Notes: a model not told the origin generated them from the letters alone. A DNA stretch of 64,000 nucleotides from JAJPHF01 sp035293805 (GCA_035293805.1 DATGMD010000018.1:186001-250000); one strand, 5' to 3'. Counted from the first letter of the stretch, positions 42,728-51,970 are shown. Numbers and translations: made by a program.

Positions 42728-42984
42728 CGATCCGTCAATAAAAACGGGCTGGAAGAAACGTGAACGTTGCATAAACAACAGAATCATCCGCTCCAGGCAG
42801 CTTATTTATGCTTCGTTCATGGAGATACAGGCCCATATTCGGATGGCCTGGGTATACTTTTGACAAGCCACCCACCCTATCTGGCGATCCCTGCGATCCG
42901 CTTGCCCTGGATTGGGGCCGCCCGGCTCACGGCAAGCCGCTCCGGGCGAGGGGCTGGATCGCATTCGCTACCTGGGAGAGCACG

Positions 42985-44262
42985 ATGTTTGGTTTGAGTA
43001 GCGCAGCCGTGACCGATGTCGCCGACACGCCGTTGGGCGCGGCACTGGAGCAGTTCGACCGGGCAGCGGAGTATCTTCAGCTGGACGCGGTCCTGCGCGA
43101 GCGCCTGCGGGTGCCCGAGCGTGAATGGACCGGCGAGATTCCGGTGCTTATGGACGACGGGACCACACGGGTCTTCGCCGGCTTCCGGGTGCAGCACAAT
43201 CTCAGCCGTGGCCCTGGCAAGGGCGGCCTGCGCTATCACCCGACCGTGGACCTGGACGAGATGCGGGCGTTGGCGATGGCGATGACCTGGAAGTGCGCCT
43301 TGCTGCGCCTGCCCTTCGGCGGCGCCAAGGGCGGCGTGGCGTGCGACCCGGCCCGCCTGAGCCGGGCCGAGCTGGAGCGCCTGACGCGCCAGCTCACGGC
43401 CAAGCTGGCCGACCTGATCGGCCCGGGGCGCGACGTGCCGGGCCCGGACGTGGGGACGGATGGCCAGGTGATGGCCTGGATAGCGGACGCTTACGCCCGG
43501 CTGACGGGCCGTCCGGCACCCGGCGTCGTCACCGGCAAGCCGGTTGCGCTGGGTGGCCTGGCGGGGCGCGTGAACGCCACCGGCCAGGGCGTCGCGTACT
43601 GCGTGCAGGCCGCGGCGAGCCGCCTCGGGCTGGACCTGGCGTCGGCCACCGTGGCCATTCAGGGCTTCGGTAACGTGGGCCAGTCCACCGCCGACGCGCT
43701 GCACCGCCTGGGCGCGCGCATCGTGGCGGTGAGCGACGTGAGCGGCGGGGTTTACCGCGGCGCGGGGCTCGACCTGGGAGCGTTGCGTCGCCATGTCCGT
43801 GAGGCGGGCACCGTCGCGGGCGCGCCGGACACGGAAGCGCTATCGAACGCCGAGCTACTGGCGCTCGACTGCGACGTGCTCGTCCCGGCGGCGCTAGGGG
43901 GACAGATCACCGCGCACAACGCCGACCGTGTGCGCGCGCGGCTGCTCGCCGAAGCCGCCAACGGCCCCACGCTGGGCGAGGCCGACCCGATCCTGCGGGA
44001 GCGGGGCGTGGCGGTGATTCCCGACGTGCTCTGCAACGCGGGCGGGGTCACGGCCAGCTATTTCGAGTGGGCCCAGAACTGTGAGGGGCTGGTGTTGACG
44101 CGGGCGGAGCTTGACGCCCGGCTGCGCTATCTCATGCTCCGCGCCTTCGACGAGGTCTGGTGGCAGGCCGGGGAGCGGGCCATCGACATGCGGCTCGCCG
44201 CGCACGCGCTGGCGGTCCGCCGCGTCGCGGGCGCGGCGCAGCTCCGCGACCGCTACGCCTGA
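42985..44262 (+). CDS. gdhA: Glu/Leu/Phe/Val dehydrogenase (glutamate dehydrogenase type)
   Basis: A 425-residue hexameric-type dehydrogenase. The catalytic-Lys signature is LPFGGAKGGV, preceded by GPGKGGLRYHP, which binds substrate. The Rossmann domain includes TVAIQGFGNVGQSTADAL, and the C-terminus has NAGGVTASYFEWAQN. It interconverts glutamate with 2-oxoglutarate and ammonia. Coenzyme preference cannot be decided safely. ATG 42985 follows GGGAGAG; a much longer upstream frame lacks homology. It may share a transcript with the PAS kinase 119 bp downstream. Confidence 0.93.
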   Translation: MFGLSSAAVTDVADTPLGAALEQFDRAAEYLQLDAVLRERLRVPEREWTGEIPVLMDDGTTRVFAGFRVQHNLSRGPGKGGLRYHPTVDLDEMRALAMAMTWKCALLRLPFGGAKGGVACDPARLSRAELERLTRQLTAKLADLIGPGRDVPGPDVGTDGQVMAWIADAYARLTGRPAPGVVTGKPVALGGLAGRVNATGQGVAYCVQAAASRLGLDLASATVAIQGFGNVGQSTADALHRLGARIVAVSDVSGGVYRGAGLDLGALRRHVREAGTVAGAPDTEALSNAELLALDCDVLVPAALGGQITAHNADRVRARLLAEAANGPTLGEADPILRERGVAVIPDVLCNAGGVTASYFEWAQNCEGLVLTRAELDARLRYLMLRAFDEVWWQAGERAIDMRLAAHALAVRRVAGAAQLRDRYA

Positions 44263-44381
44263 GCGGCGCCTCGCCGGACGCGACGCCCGAACGGCCGCCG
44301 GGCTATTCGGGCGCGCGAACTGCCAGACGCCGGCGAGCGGGGGCCTGCGCCCTCGCGTCGGCAGAGAGGGAACGACAGACG

Positions 44382-45563
44382 ATGACAGCAACAGCCTACG
44401 CCGTGCCTAGCGCTGCCCCGCATACCTCCGCGCTGGGCGACGTGCCGCTCATGGCGCTGCTGGAGCGCGTGGCGCAGGGGGTATTGGTCGCGGACGACCG
44501 GGGCGTGATCGTCTTCGCCCACCCCGCGGCCGCGCAGGTCCTCGGGCGGCCGCCGGGCGAGCTGCGCGGCCAGTCGGGCGCGGCGCTCGGCGAGTGGCTG
44601 CGCCCGGCGCGGCCGGGGCGCGCGGCGGCGCCGTTCGCGCGCGCCCTACGGGGCGAACCCGTCGAAGCCGAGCCCCGGGTCGCCAGCCGGGACGGGCGGA
44701 CCTGGCGGGTGCGCTGGTCCGAGGCGCCGCTGCGCGACGACCGCGGCGTCATCCGCGGCGTCGTCGCCTGGGCCCAGGCGGTGTCCCCCGACGAGTGGGG
44801 CGGCGCGGCGGTCGAGCCGCTGTCGGCCACTGGCGACGCGCACGCGGAGTGCCGGGAGTCCGTGGCGACGCTGTCGCACGATCTGAAGAACCCGCTGACG
44901 CGGATCAAGGGGCTGGCCCAGTTGCTACAGCGCCGGCTGGCGAGCGGCCGCGGTGTGGACCCGGGTCAGTTGCGCGAGAGCCTGGCTCAGATTGACCGGA
45001 CGGTGGGCAAGATGACGATAACGCTCAACGAGCTGGTCGAGACGGCGCATCGTCCGGCCGGCGAGGCGCCCGCGCTCGATCGTCGCCCCACGGACCTCGT
45101 CGCGGTGGTGCGCCACCTGATCGGCGAGTACCAGCACGCGACCGAGCGGCACCGGCTGCACCTGGCCACGACGCAGGCGACAGTGATCGGCGCCTGGGAT
45201 GCCTCGCGGCTGGAGCGGGCCATCTCCAACCTGCTGTCCAACGCGGTCAAGTACAGCCCGGCGGGCGGCGAGATCCGGGTGCTGATCGAGTGCCTGGAGC
45301 CCGAGGGCTGGGCGATGCTGCAAGTGTCTGATGAGGGGATCGGGATTCCCGAGGCCGACCTGCCGCGCGTCTTCGAGGGCGCCCACCGGGCGGGCAACGT
45401 GGTCGGCCGCATCAACGGGACCGGGCTGGGGCTGCCGGCGGTCCGCCAGACCGTCGAACAGCACGGCGGCACTGTCGGTGTCGAGAGCCGGGAAGACGGC
45501 GGCACGACGGTGACCGTCTGGCTGCCGCTGCAGCCGGACGGCGTCGGTGCAGGCGGCAGGTAA
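44382..45563 (+). CDS. PAS-domain histidine kinase
   Basis: A 393-residue soluble kinase. A PAS domain (about 25-140; LLERVAQGVLVADDRGVIVF, VLGRPPGELRGQSGAALGEW) precedes HisKA (LSHDLKNPLTRIKGLAQLL) and HATPase_c (ERAISNLLSNAVKYSPAGGE, VSDEGIGIPEADLPRVFEGA, GTGLGLPAVRQTVEQHGG). No membrane helix, so it senses something inside the cell, such as redox state or a ligand. No response regulator is adjacent; it is an orphan in this window. GAGAGGGAA precedes ATG 44382. Confidence 0.9.
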   Translation: MTATAYAVPSAAPHTSALGDVPLMALLERVAQGVLVADDRGVIVFAHPAAAQVLGRPPGELRGQSGAALGEWLRPARPGRAAAPFARALRGEPVEAEPRVASRDGRTWRVRWSEAPLRDDRGVIRGVVAWAQAVSPDEWGGAAVEPLSATGDAHAECRESVATLSHDLKNPLTRIKGLAQLLQRRLASGRGVDPGQLRESLAQIDRTVGKMTITLNELVETAHRPAGEAPALDRRPTDLVAVVRHLIGEYQHATERHRLHLATTQATVIGAWDASRLERAISNLLSNAVKYSPAGGEIRVLIECLEPEGWAMLQVSDEGIGIPEADLPRVFEGAHRAGNVVGRINGTGLGLPAVRQTVEQHGGTVGVESREDGGTTVTVWLPLQPDGVGAGGR

Positions 45564-45672
45564 GGCGGCCTGTCCGCCCCTTCCGGCGCCCGGTCTGCGC
45601 ATCGCCGCCGGACGCCGGTGTGGCTGGATTCGGGCGTGCTCGCCAGCGCCCCACGAGAGAGAGGACACGGTA

Positions 45673-46155
45673 ATGAAAGCTGCCGATATCATGCGACAAC
45701 CGGTCTTCGCGACTACTCCCTGGACGCCGGTGCAGGAGGTCCTGGCGCAGCTCGCGACGAACAACGTCAGCGGGATGCCCGTCGTCGAGCGCGATGGCAC
45801 GGTGATCGGCATTATCACCGAGGACGACCTGCTGCGCGCGTACATCGAGGGCGTCCAGCTGGAGTTGCTGACGGTGCAGGCGCTCATGACCACCGAGCCG
45901 ATCACTGTCGACGTCGAGACGCCGCTGGCGGACGTCATGCAGATCATCCACGACGAGGGCATCCTGCGCGTGCCCGTCACCGAGGATGGCCTGCTCGTCG
46001 GGGTCATCTCCCGGAGCGACGTGATCCGGGCGCTGGCGCAGCCGGGGCAGCTGGGCACGCTGGCATTCCCGATCTTCCACCGGCACTACCAAGAGGCCCC
46101 CGCCGGGGAGCGACATGTCCCCGAGCGGCACCTGGTGCCCACCTACGGCTGGTAG
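45673..46155 (+). CDS. Tandem CBS-domain protein
   Basis: A 160-residue protein of two CBS motifs: ADIMRQPVFATTPWTPVQEV with NVSGMPVVERDGTVIGIITE, then QALMTTEPITVDVETPLADV with GILRVPVTEDGLLVGVISRS. A Bateman pair binds adenine nucleotides or similar effectors. A 35-residue His/Pro-rich tail follows. GAGAGAGGAC precedes the ATG. Placed after the PAS kinase; a sensory role with it is plausible but unproven. Confidence 0.9.
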   Translation: MKAADIMRQPVFATTPWTPVQEVLAQLATNNVSGMPVVERDGTVIGIITEDDLLRAYIEGVQLELLTVQALMTTEPITVDVETPLADVMQIIHDEGILRVPVTEDGLLVGVISRSDVIRALAQPGQLGTLAFPIFHRHYQEAPAGERHVPERHLVPTYGW

Positions 46156-46175
46156 CCTCGCTCCGTGAGTCTACG

Positions 46176-46210
46176 CTGGCCCCCTCCACCTCCAGGGTGA
46201 AGGGGGCCAG
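46176..46210. terminator. Hairpin between convergent CBS and murA genes
   Basis: CTGGCCCCCT (46176-46185) and AGGGGGCCAG (46201-46210) form a perfect 10-bp stem, extended by partial pairing in the loop; 20 bp after the CBS stop. Confidence 0.6.
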
Positions 46211-46297
46211 TTGGCATCCACAGCTTCGAGGGTAACGGCGCTAGTGGCGCACCGCGCGCCGACGGTTGGCCCAGCGGCCCCGGCGGCAGGGGTGCGC

Positions 46298-47605
46298 CTA
46301 CTCACGCAGGCGGATGTTAGCTTGTAGCGCGGCGAACTTCTCCAGCACGTGCGGGTAGCCACGCTCCACGTCCTCGATGCCGCTGATGCGCGAGACGCCG
46401 TCGGCAACCGCCGCCGCGATGAGGTAGCTGAAGCCGGCGCGCAGGTCCGGGATCGCCACGTCGGCGGCGCGGAGCGGCGTCGGGCCTTTGACGACGGCGC
46501 TGTGGGGGAAGTCGCGGCTCTTGAAGCGGCACGGCTTCTCGCCGAGGCACTGCCGCACCAGCTGGATCTCGGCGCCCATCTGGGCCAGCACCTCGGTGTA
46601 GCCCAGGCGGTTCTCGTACACCGTCTCGTGGACGACGGACAGGCCGGCGACCTGCGTCATCAGCATCACAAACGGCGGCTGCCAGTCGGTCATGAAGCCC
46701 GGGTGGACGTCCGTCTCCAGCACGATCGGCCGCAGCGGCGGGCCGGGGTGGAAGAAGCGAATGCCGTCCGGCCGCACCTCGAAGCCCCCGCCGACCTGGC
46801 GCACCTTGTTCAGGAACGTCAGCAGGTGCGGCTGCTCGGCGCCCTCGACGAGCACGTCGCCGCCGGTGATGATGCCCGCGATGGCGAACGAGGCGGCCTC
46901 GATGCGGTCGTTCATCACCGTGTGCTCGGCGCCGCACAGCCGCTCCACGCCCTCGACGACGATCGTGCGGTCGGTGTCCACGAAGATGATGGCCCCCATC
47001 TTCTGCAGCAGCATCACCAGGTCGATGATCTCGGGCTCGATGGCGGCGTTGCGGATGCGCGTCACGCCCTCCGCCCGCACCGCGGCGAACAGCGAGTTCT
47101 CGGTGGCCCCCACGCTCGGATAGGGCAGGTCGATCACGCCGCCGCGCAGGCGGCTGGCGACGGCGCGGTAGCGACCCGCCTCGGCGTAGACCCGCGCCCC
47201 GAGCTGCTCCAGCGCCGCGATGTGGAAGTCCACCGGCCGCCGGCCGATCTCGTCGCCGCCGAGCGCGGGCACGATGGCCTCGCCGCAGCGCTGGAGCAGC
47301 GGGCCGAGCAGCAGGATGGGGATGCGGTTCACGCCGTTGAATGCCAGGGGCACCTCGGGGCCGCGGACGCTTGGCGTGTGCAGGCGGAGCGTGCCGCCGC
47401 CGTTCTCCCACGCCGCGCGCAGGCCGATGCTCTGGCACATCTCCAGGGTGGCCGTGGTGTCGCCGATGTGGGGGACGTTGTGCAGCGTGACAGGCTCGTC
47501 GGTCAGCAGGCTGGCCACGATCTGCTTGGTGGCGGCGTTCTTAGCGCCGCCGACGGCTACCCGCCCGACGAGCGGCTTGCCGCCCTCGATCTCATAGTAT
47601 CGCAT
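46298..47605 (-). CDS. murA: UDP-GlcNAc 1-carboxyvinyltransferase (MurA) with Asp at the catalytic Cys position
   Basis: A 435-residue EPSP-synthase-fold enzyme for the first committed step of peptidoglycan synthesis, transferring enolpyruvyl from PEP to UDP-GlcNAc. K22/N23 in GGAKNAATKQIV are the substrate-binding pair. The active-site loop reads ALGGDEIGRRPVDFH, so residue 118 is Asp where E. coli has Cys115. The same change in mycobacterial and chlamydial MurA is known to give natural fosfomycin insensitivity. The C-terminal half also departs from common MurA (PGFMTDWQPPF), so a paralogous role is possible. It is divergent from the dihydroorotase-like gene. Confidence 0.9.
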   Translation of the reverse strand: MRYYEIEGGKPLVGRVAVGGAKNAATKQIVASLLTDEPVTLHNVPHIGDTTATLEMCQSIGLRAAWENGGGTLRLHTPSVRGPEVPLAFNGVNRIPILLLGPLLQRCGEAIVPALGGDEIGRRPVDFHIAALEQLGARVYAEAGRYRAVASRLRGGVIDLPYPSVGATENSLFAAVRAEGVTRIRNAAIEPEIIDLVMLLQKMGAIIFVDTDRTIVVEGVERLCGAEHTVMNDRIEAASFAIAGIITGGDVLVEGAEQPHLLTFLNKVRQVGGGFEVRPDGIRFFHPGPPLRPIVLETDVHPGFMTDWQPPFVMLMTQVAGLSVVHETVYENRLGYTEVLAQMGAEIQLVRQCLGEKPCRFKSRDFPHSAVVKGPTPLRAADVAIPDLRAGFSYLIAAAVADGVSRISGIEDVERGYPHVLEKFAALQANIRLRE

Positions 47606-47719
47606 GGTACGGCTGTTACCTCAGGCGGGGTCGCCGCGGCGCCCCAACGCGCCGCCGGGGCGGTTCCCGAAAGGATACCATGTGGCCGAGCCGCGGATGG
47701 GTCGAGCCGGCCCGCCGGA

Positions 47720-47728
47720 CCTGTTATG
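47720..47728 (+). promoter_or_regulatory. Candidate extended -10 (TGTTATGCT)
   Basis: TG-T-TATGCT lies about 80 bp before ATG 47810, in the murA/dihydroorotase divergent region. No matching -35 is apparent. Confidence 0.35.
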
Positions 47729-47809
47729 CTCAGAGGCGCCACGCGCGCCGCCCGGGCCGTCGCGGCCGTACCCGCGAGTAGCGCGCACACGGGGGAGCAG
47801 GAGGACGCT

Positions 47810-49192
47810 ATGGCCAAGGTAGATCTCGTCGTCAAGAACGGCCGGGTCGTCACGCCCGCGGCCACCTACGAGGGGCTGGGCATCGCCATCCAGGACGGTA
47901 AGATCGCCGCCATTCTAGACCAGGACATGCTGCCCGAGGCGAAGGACACGCTGGACGCCAACGGGCTCTACGTCCTGCCCGGTATCATGGACTGCCACGT
48001 CCACTTCCGCCAGCCCGGGCTGGAGTACAAGGCCGAGTGGGCGACCGACTCGGTGGCGGCCGTCCACGGCGGCGTGACGTTCGTCTGCGACATGCCAAAC
48101 GTGCGCCCGCCGACCGAGAACGCCGAGCAGGTGCGCGTGAAGCAGGAGATCGCCGAGGCGAACTCGTGGGTCGACTTCGGCATCATCGGCTTGTTCACGC
48201 AGGACAACTACGACGATATCGTGCCGATGGCCGAGGCGGGCGTCGTCGGCTTCAAAGTGTTCATGGGCGAGACGATCGGCAATCTGCCCGCGCCCGACGA
48301 CGGCCAGCTCTTCGACTCGCTGGCGCTGATGGCCGAGCGGACCGGCCTGCGCTGCGGCTTCCACGCCGAGAACGACCAGATCATGCAGCACTTCATCCGC
48401 AAGCTAAAGGCGGAGGGCCGCACCGACCCGCGCGCCCACCGCGACTCGCGGCCGGTCGTGTCGGAGGTCGAGTCGATCAGCCGCCTCATCACCCTGGCGC
48501 GCTACAACCACGCCAAGATCCACATCTTCCACCTCAGCTCGGGCGACGGCGCCGACACGATCGCCTGGGGCCGCAGCCTGGGGGTGGACATCACCGCCGA
48601 GACGGGTCCGCACTACCTGCTGATGGACGACACGCAGTACGACCGCGTGTACAACCACCTGCGCATGAACCCGCCGGTGCGCGGCGGCGACAACGGCGAG
48701 CGGCTGTACCGGGCGCTGATGAACGGCACCGTGCAGATGATCGCCACCGATCACTCGCCGCACACCGAGGAGGAGAAGGCGCCGCGGAACGTGTGGGAGG
48801 CGATCTCCGGCTTCGTGGGCGTGGAGATCGCGCCGCGCATCATGATCAGCGAGTTCGTGAACACGGGCAAGATGTCGCTCAACAAGTACGTCGAGCTGAC
48901 CTCGTGGAACCCGGCGCACGTCTGGCAGGTCTACCCGCAGAAGGGCGCCATCCAGGTAGGCTCCGACGCCGACCTGAGCTTCGTCGACCTAGAGCGGCCG
49001 TGGAAGATCGACCGCTTCGCGCTGCACAGCAAGAACAAGGTGACGCCGTTCCACGAGTGGGAGGGCAAGGGGATGCCCGTGATGACGATGGTGCGCGGCC
49101 AACTCGTGATGCGCGAGGGCCAGCTTCAGGGCGAGCACGCGGGCCGCCTGACGCGCCCGAAGGTCGCCGAGCGGCCGCTGGTCACCGTGTAG
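47810..49192 (+). CDS. Dihydroorotase/cyclic amidohydrolase family protein
   Basis: A 460-residue metal-dependent cyclic amidase. HxH is H63-V-H65 in MDCHVHFRQPG, the carboxylated Lys is K149 in GVVGFKVFMGE, and further ligands lie in CGFHAEND, HIFHLSSGDG and IATDHSPHTEEEK. These residues fit dihydroorotase class I, allantoinase or hydantoinase. No other pyr gene is nearby, so the exact substrate is unsettled. CAGGAGGAC precedes the ATG. Long alternative upstream frames overlap murA antisense and are not coding. Confidence 0.9.
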   Translation: MAKVDLVVKNGRVVTPAATYEGLGIAIQDGKIAAILDQDMLPEAKDTLDANGLYVLPGIMDCHVHFRQPGLEYKAEWATDSVAAVHGGVTFVCDMPNVRPPTENAEQVRVKQEIAEANSWVDFGIIGLFTQDNYDDIVPMAEAGVVGFKVFMGETIGNLPAPDDGQLFDSLALMAERTGLRCGFHAENDQIMQHFIRKLKAEGRTDPRAHRDSRPVVSEVESISRLITLARYNHAKIHIFHLSSGDGADTIAWGRSLGVDITAETGPHYLLMDDTQYDRVYNHLRMNPPVRGGDNGERLYRALMNGTVQMIATDHSPHTEEEKAPRNVWEAISGFVGVEIAPRIMISEFVNTGKMSLNKYVELTSWNPAHVWQVYPQKGAIQVGSDADLSFVDLERPWKIDRFALHSKNKVTPFHEWEGKGMPVMTMVRGQLVMREGQLQGEHAGRLTRPKVAERPLVTV

Positions 49193-49265
49193 GAGGCCCT
49201 GCTGGTCTCGCGGGCCGGTCGTCGTCGCCCCGAAGCGGCGGCGGCCGCCCCGCGAGAGGCCCGAT

Positions 49266-49274
49266 TGCTATACT
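49266..49274 (+). promoter_or_regulatory. Extended -10 promoter for a leaderless transcript
   Basis: TG-C-TATACT (49266-49274) lies 6 bp before ATG 49281, so transcription would begin at or next to the start codon. No Shine-Dalgarno sequence precedes the ATG, and none would fit. Consensus -35 is absent, as expected for extended -10 promoters. Confidence 0.55.
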
Positions 49275-49280
49275 CGCAGT

Positions 49281-49562
49281 ATGGAACTCACGAAGACGCT
49301 AACGCTCCAATTAGGCCCTGCGGAGTACGAGCGCCTGGCGGCCGAAGCCCGGCGGCTAGGGCTGACGCCTGCCGCACTGGCTCGCAGATACGTGCAGTCG
49401 GGCCTGCCCGCCGATCTCCAGACCGACGCCGAGGAGCGGCGCCGCCGTGGCCTGGCCGCGCTCGCACGGCTCGCAGAGCTCACGGCAGACCTGCCCCCTG
49501 TCGACGCAGTGCAGGTTGCCAGGGAGAGCCGTGAAGAGCTCGAGCGGCGGTCCATCATCTAG
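49281..49562 (+). CDS. Antitoxin-like partner of the PIN toxin
   Basis: A 93-residue protein starting MELTKTLTLQLGPAEYERLA and continuing ARRLGLTPAALARRYVQSGL, like a ribbon-helix-helix DNA-binding head, followed by a charged helical tail (RESREELERRSII) that would wrap the toxin. It overlaps the PIN gene by one base. RHH antitoxins typically repress their own promoter; here the operator must be very close to the start codon because the transcript looks leaderless. Confidence 0.75.
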   Translation: MELTKTLTLQLGPAEYERLAAEARRLGLTPAALARRYVQSGLPADLQTDAEERRRRGLAALARLAELTADLPPVDAVQVARESREELERRSII

Positions 49563-49981
49563 TGGTTAGCGTCGTCGACTCAAACCTGCTTCTCGTGCTG
49601 GCGAGCGGTGATCCCCGCGCCCCGGCAGTCCGCGCCCTGATCGCGGGGTGGCTCGCGAGCGGCGAAGCGGTCCACGCCCCGGCGCTGCTCCCTTACGAGG
49701 TCGCCAATGGACTGACACGGCTGGTGGCCGTCGGGCGCTTGCCGCCCGATCGCCTTGCCGCAGCCTGGCAGACGGCAATGGCGCTGCCGATCCTCTTCCA
49801 CCCTGTGGAGAACGACGGCGATCAAATCGCGGCTGTGGGAGTGCGCCTCGGCCGCCAAAGCGCGTATGATGCGGCCTATCTCGTGCTAGCGCAGGAGCTG
49901 GGCGCCGAGCTGTGGACGCTGGATGGTCCGCTCGCGCGAAACGCCAGCGGGCTCGGCTACGCTGTGCGCCTCGTCATCTAG
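49562..49981 (+). CDS. PIN-domain toxin (VapC-like RNase)
   Basis: A 139-residue complete PIN nuclease. The acidic residues are D6 (VVDSNLLLVLAS), Glu in LLPYEVANGLTRL, Asp in QSAYDAAYLVLAQ, and Asp in WTLDGPLARNAS. VapC-type PIN toxins cleave tRNA or rRNA and are held inactive by the antitoxin. The GTG start overlaps the antitoxin stop (CTAGTG), so the pair is coupled. It is the intact counterpart of the decayed pair at 7.8-8.2 kb, though from a different antitoxin class. Confidence 0.88.
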   Translation: MVSVVDSNLLLVLASGDPRAPAVRALIAGWLASGEAVHAPALLPYEVANGLTRLVAVGRLPPDRLAAAWQTAMALPILFHPVENDGDQIAAVGVRLGRQSAYDAAYLVLAQELGAELWTLDGPLARNASGLGYAVRLVI

Positions 49982-50102
49982 TGGGGCGGCGACGGCAGTT
50001 GGCGCCGGACGTCCGGCGCCGCGGCGAGCCTATGGGTCGTGGTGCGCATCCCGCTGGGCGAGCCGCGAATGCGCCCGGCGGCCGCCGAGCAGGAGAGATG
50101 GG

Positions 50103-50981
50103 ATGAACGTCGAGCTGGTCCGAACCACCGCCGCGGACGGGGTGCCGCTCGTCGGCGCGCTGCGCGTGCCCGCGCCGGGAGCCGAGCCGTGGCTGCCTGT
50201 CGATGTGATGATCATGCACCACGGCGTCGGCGGGAACTTCTACAACGCGCACTTTCAGGACCGCATGGGCGAGGCGCTGCTGGAGCGGGGCTGCGCGGTG
50301 CTGCGCGTGAACAACCGCGGCCACGATCTCGCCTACAACAGCCCGGCCGGTCGGTTGGGGGCGGCGTTCGAGGTCGTGGACGACTGCCGCCACGACTGGA
50401 CCGCCTGGATCGACCTGGCCGCCGCGCGTGGCTACCGGCGCATCGGGCTGTGGGGCCACAGCCTCGGCGCGGTGAAGACGATCTACTTCCTGGCGGCGCA
50501 GGGCGATGCGCGCGTCGCCCGCGCGATCGCCTCGTCGCCGCCGCGCTTCTCGTATAGCGCCTACGCCGCCCGCCCCGACCGCGCCGCGTTCCTGGCCGAC
50601 TACGAGCGCGCCCGGCAGATGATCGACGCGGGGGCGCCCAACGACCTGCTGGCGGTGGACATCCCCACCTCGGTGGTGCTGACCGCGCGCACTTACGTCG
50701 ACAAATACGGGCCGGACGAGCGGTACGACATCCTGCGGCACCTACCCAACGTGAGCATTCCGCTGCTGGTGACGATCGGCGGCGAGGAGGGGGCGCGGCC
50801 GGACAGCGCCGACCGCTTCCCCTTCGGCGGCCTGGCCGACCAGGTGGCGGCGTTGAGCGAGCGGTTGCCGAACCTCACCTTCGCGGTGATCCCCGGCGCC
50901 GACCACTTCTACGCGGGCACGACCGACGCGCTGTGGGCGGTCGTCGAGCGGTGGCTAATGCGCGAGTCGACACGTCAGTAG
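50103..50981 (+). CDS. Alpha/beta hydrolase
   Basis: A 292-residue alpha/beta-hydrolase-fold enzyme. The nucleophile elbow is LWGHSLGAVKT (Ser), the oxyanion region is MIMHHGVGGNFYNAH, RVNNRGHDLAYNS follows, and the catalytic His is in VIPGADHFYAGTTDALW. Probable ester, amide or C-C hydrolase of unknown substrate. No signal peptide. AGGAGAG lies 6 bp before ATG 50103. The last 7 bp overlap the convergent asparaginase gene. Confidence 0.87.
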   Translation: MNVELVRTTAADGVPLVGALRVPAPGAEPWLPVDVMIMHHGVGGNFYNAHFQDRMGEALLERGCAVLRVNNRGHDLAYNSPAGRLGAAFEVVDDCRHDWTAWIDLAAARGYRRIGLWGHSLGAVKTIYFLAAQGDARVARAIASSPPRFSYSAYAARPDRAAFLADYERARQMIDAGAPNDLLAVDIPTSVVLTARTYVDKYGPDERYDILRHLPNVSIPLLVTIGGEEGARPDSADRFPFGGLADQVAALSERLPNLTFAVIPGADHFYAGTTDALWAVVERWLMRESTRQ

Positions 50982-51970
50982 GTGTCGAACATCCGCTGGA
51001 GGCGGTCGGCGTCATGGGTGACGGTGAGGCCGAGCGCCAGGAGCAGCTTGGCCTTCCACGGCTGTAAGTTGTCGGTGGCGATCCACCCCTTGCGGACCAG
51101 GCCGGGGCTGCGCACCGCCCGCCCCGAGCCTACCCGCGTGCCCTGCACGATGACCACGCCCTGCTCGTGAGCCCGAGTCAGCGCCTCGTCCTCCAGCGGC
51201 GTCGGGCGGCCCGCGCCGGTGCCCGCGCTGACGATGCCCCGCGCGCCGGCGGCGACCGCCGCGTCGATCAGCGCGCCGTCGGCGCCGATGTAGGACAGCA
51301 CCACGTCCACGCGCGGCAGGTCGTCCAGCCCGCGCACGTCGAACTCGGTCGCCGTCGTGTGCGGCCGCGCCGGCAGGTGGTAGAACAGCACGCGGCCGTC
51401 GGCGTCGGCGTAGCCCAGAGGGCCCAGGTCGCGCCCCTGGAACGTCTGCACGCGGTAGGTCGCCGTCTTCGTAGCGTCGCGCGCCGACAGGATCGTGTCG
51501 TTCAGCACGACGAGCACGCCCTTGCCCCGCGCCTCGGGCGTCGCCGCCACGCGCACAGCCTCCAGCAGGTTCAGGTAGCCGTCCGCGCTGAGCGCCGACG
51601 AGGGGCGCATGGCGCCCACGACGACGACCGGCTTGTCCGTCTTCAGCGTCAGGTGCAAGAAGTAGGCGGTCTCTTCGAGCGTGTTGGTGCCGTGGGTGAT
51701 CACCACGCCGTCGTGTGTCGCCAGTAGCTCGTGGACCGTACGGTTCAGGTCGAGTAGGTCCTTCGGCGTCAGCGCGTGGCTGGGCAGGCGGCGGAACGGC
51801 ACCTCCTCGACCTGGGCGATCGCCGCAAGCTCGGGGATGCGCGCCAGCAGCTCGCCCCGCTCCAGGCGCATGCCCGCCTCGTTGTACCAGGCCAGGTCGA
51901 GGCGATCGAGGCCGATCGAGTCGATCGTCCCGCCCGTAAAGATCGCCGCCACGCACGGCAACGCGGCCAT
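50975..51970 (-). CDS. L-asparaginase (type I/II fold)
   Basis: A 331-residue asparaginase converting asparagine to aspartate and ammonia. First catalytic Thr in AIFTGGTIDS, second Thr region GVVITHGTNTLEETAYFL, then KPVVVVGAMRPSSALSADG (GxMR). There is no signal peptide, so it is a cytoplasmic enzyme. GGGAGAG precedes ATG 51970. It is convergent with the alpha/beta hydrolase gene, overlapping it by 7 bp, and divergent from the nucleotidyltransferase gene. Confidence 0.92.
   Translation of the reverse strand: MAALPCVAAIFTGGTIDSIGLDRLDLAWYNEAGMRLERGELLARIPELAAIAQVEEVPFRRLPSHALTPKDLLDLNRTVHELLATHDGVVITHGTNTLEETAYFLHLTLKTDKPVVVVGAMRPSSALSADGYLNLLEAVRVAATPEARGKGVLVVLNDTILSARDATKTATYRVQTFQGRDLGPLGYADADGRVLFYHLPARPHTTATEFDVRGLDDLPRVDVVLSYIGADGALIDAAVAAGARGIVSAGTGAGRPTPLEDEALTRAHEQGVVIVQGTRVGSGRAVRSPGLVRKGWIATDNLQPWKAKLLLALGLTVTHDADRLQRMFDTY

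Noticed and set aside
46349..47809. Long plus-strand extension upstream of the dihydroorotase-like gene
   Set aside because: It runs antisense through murA; the real start at 47810 has a ribosome binding site and begins right at the family N-terminus.
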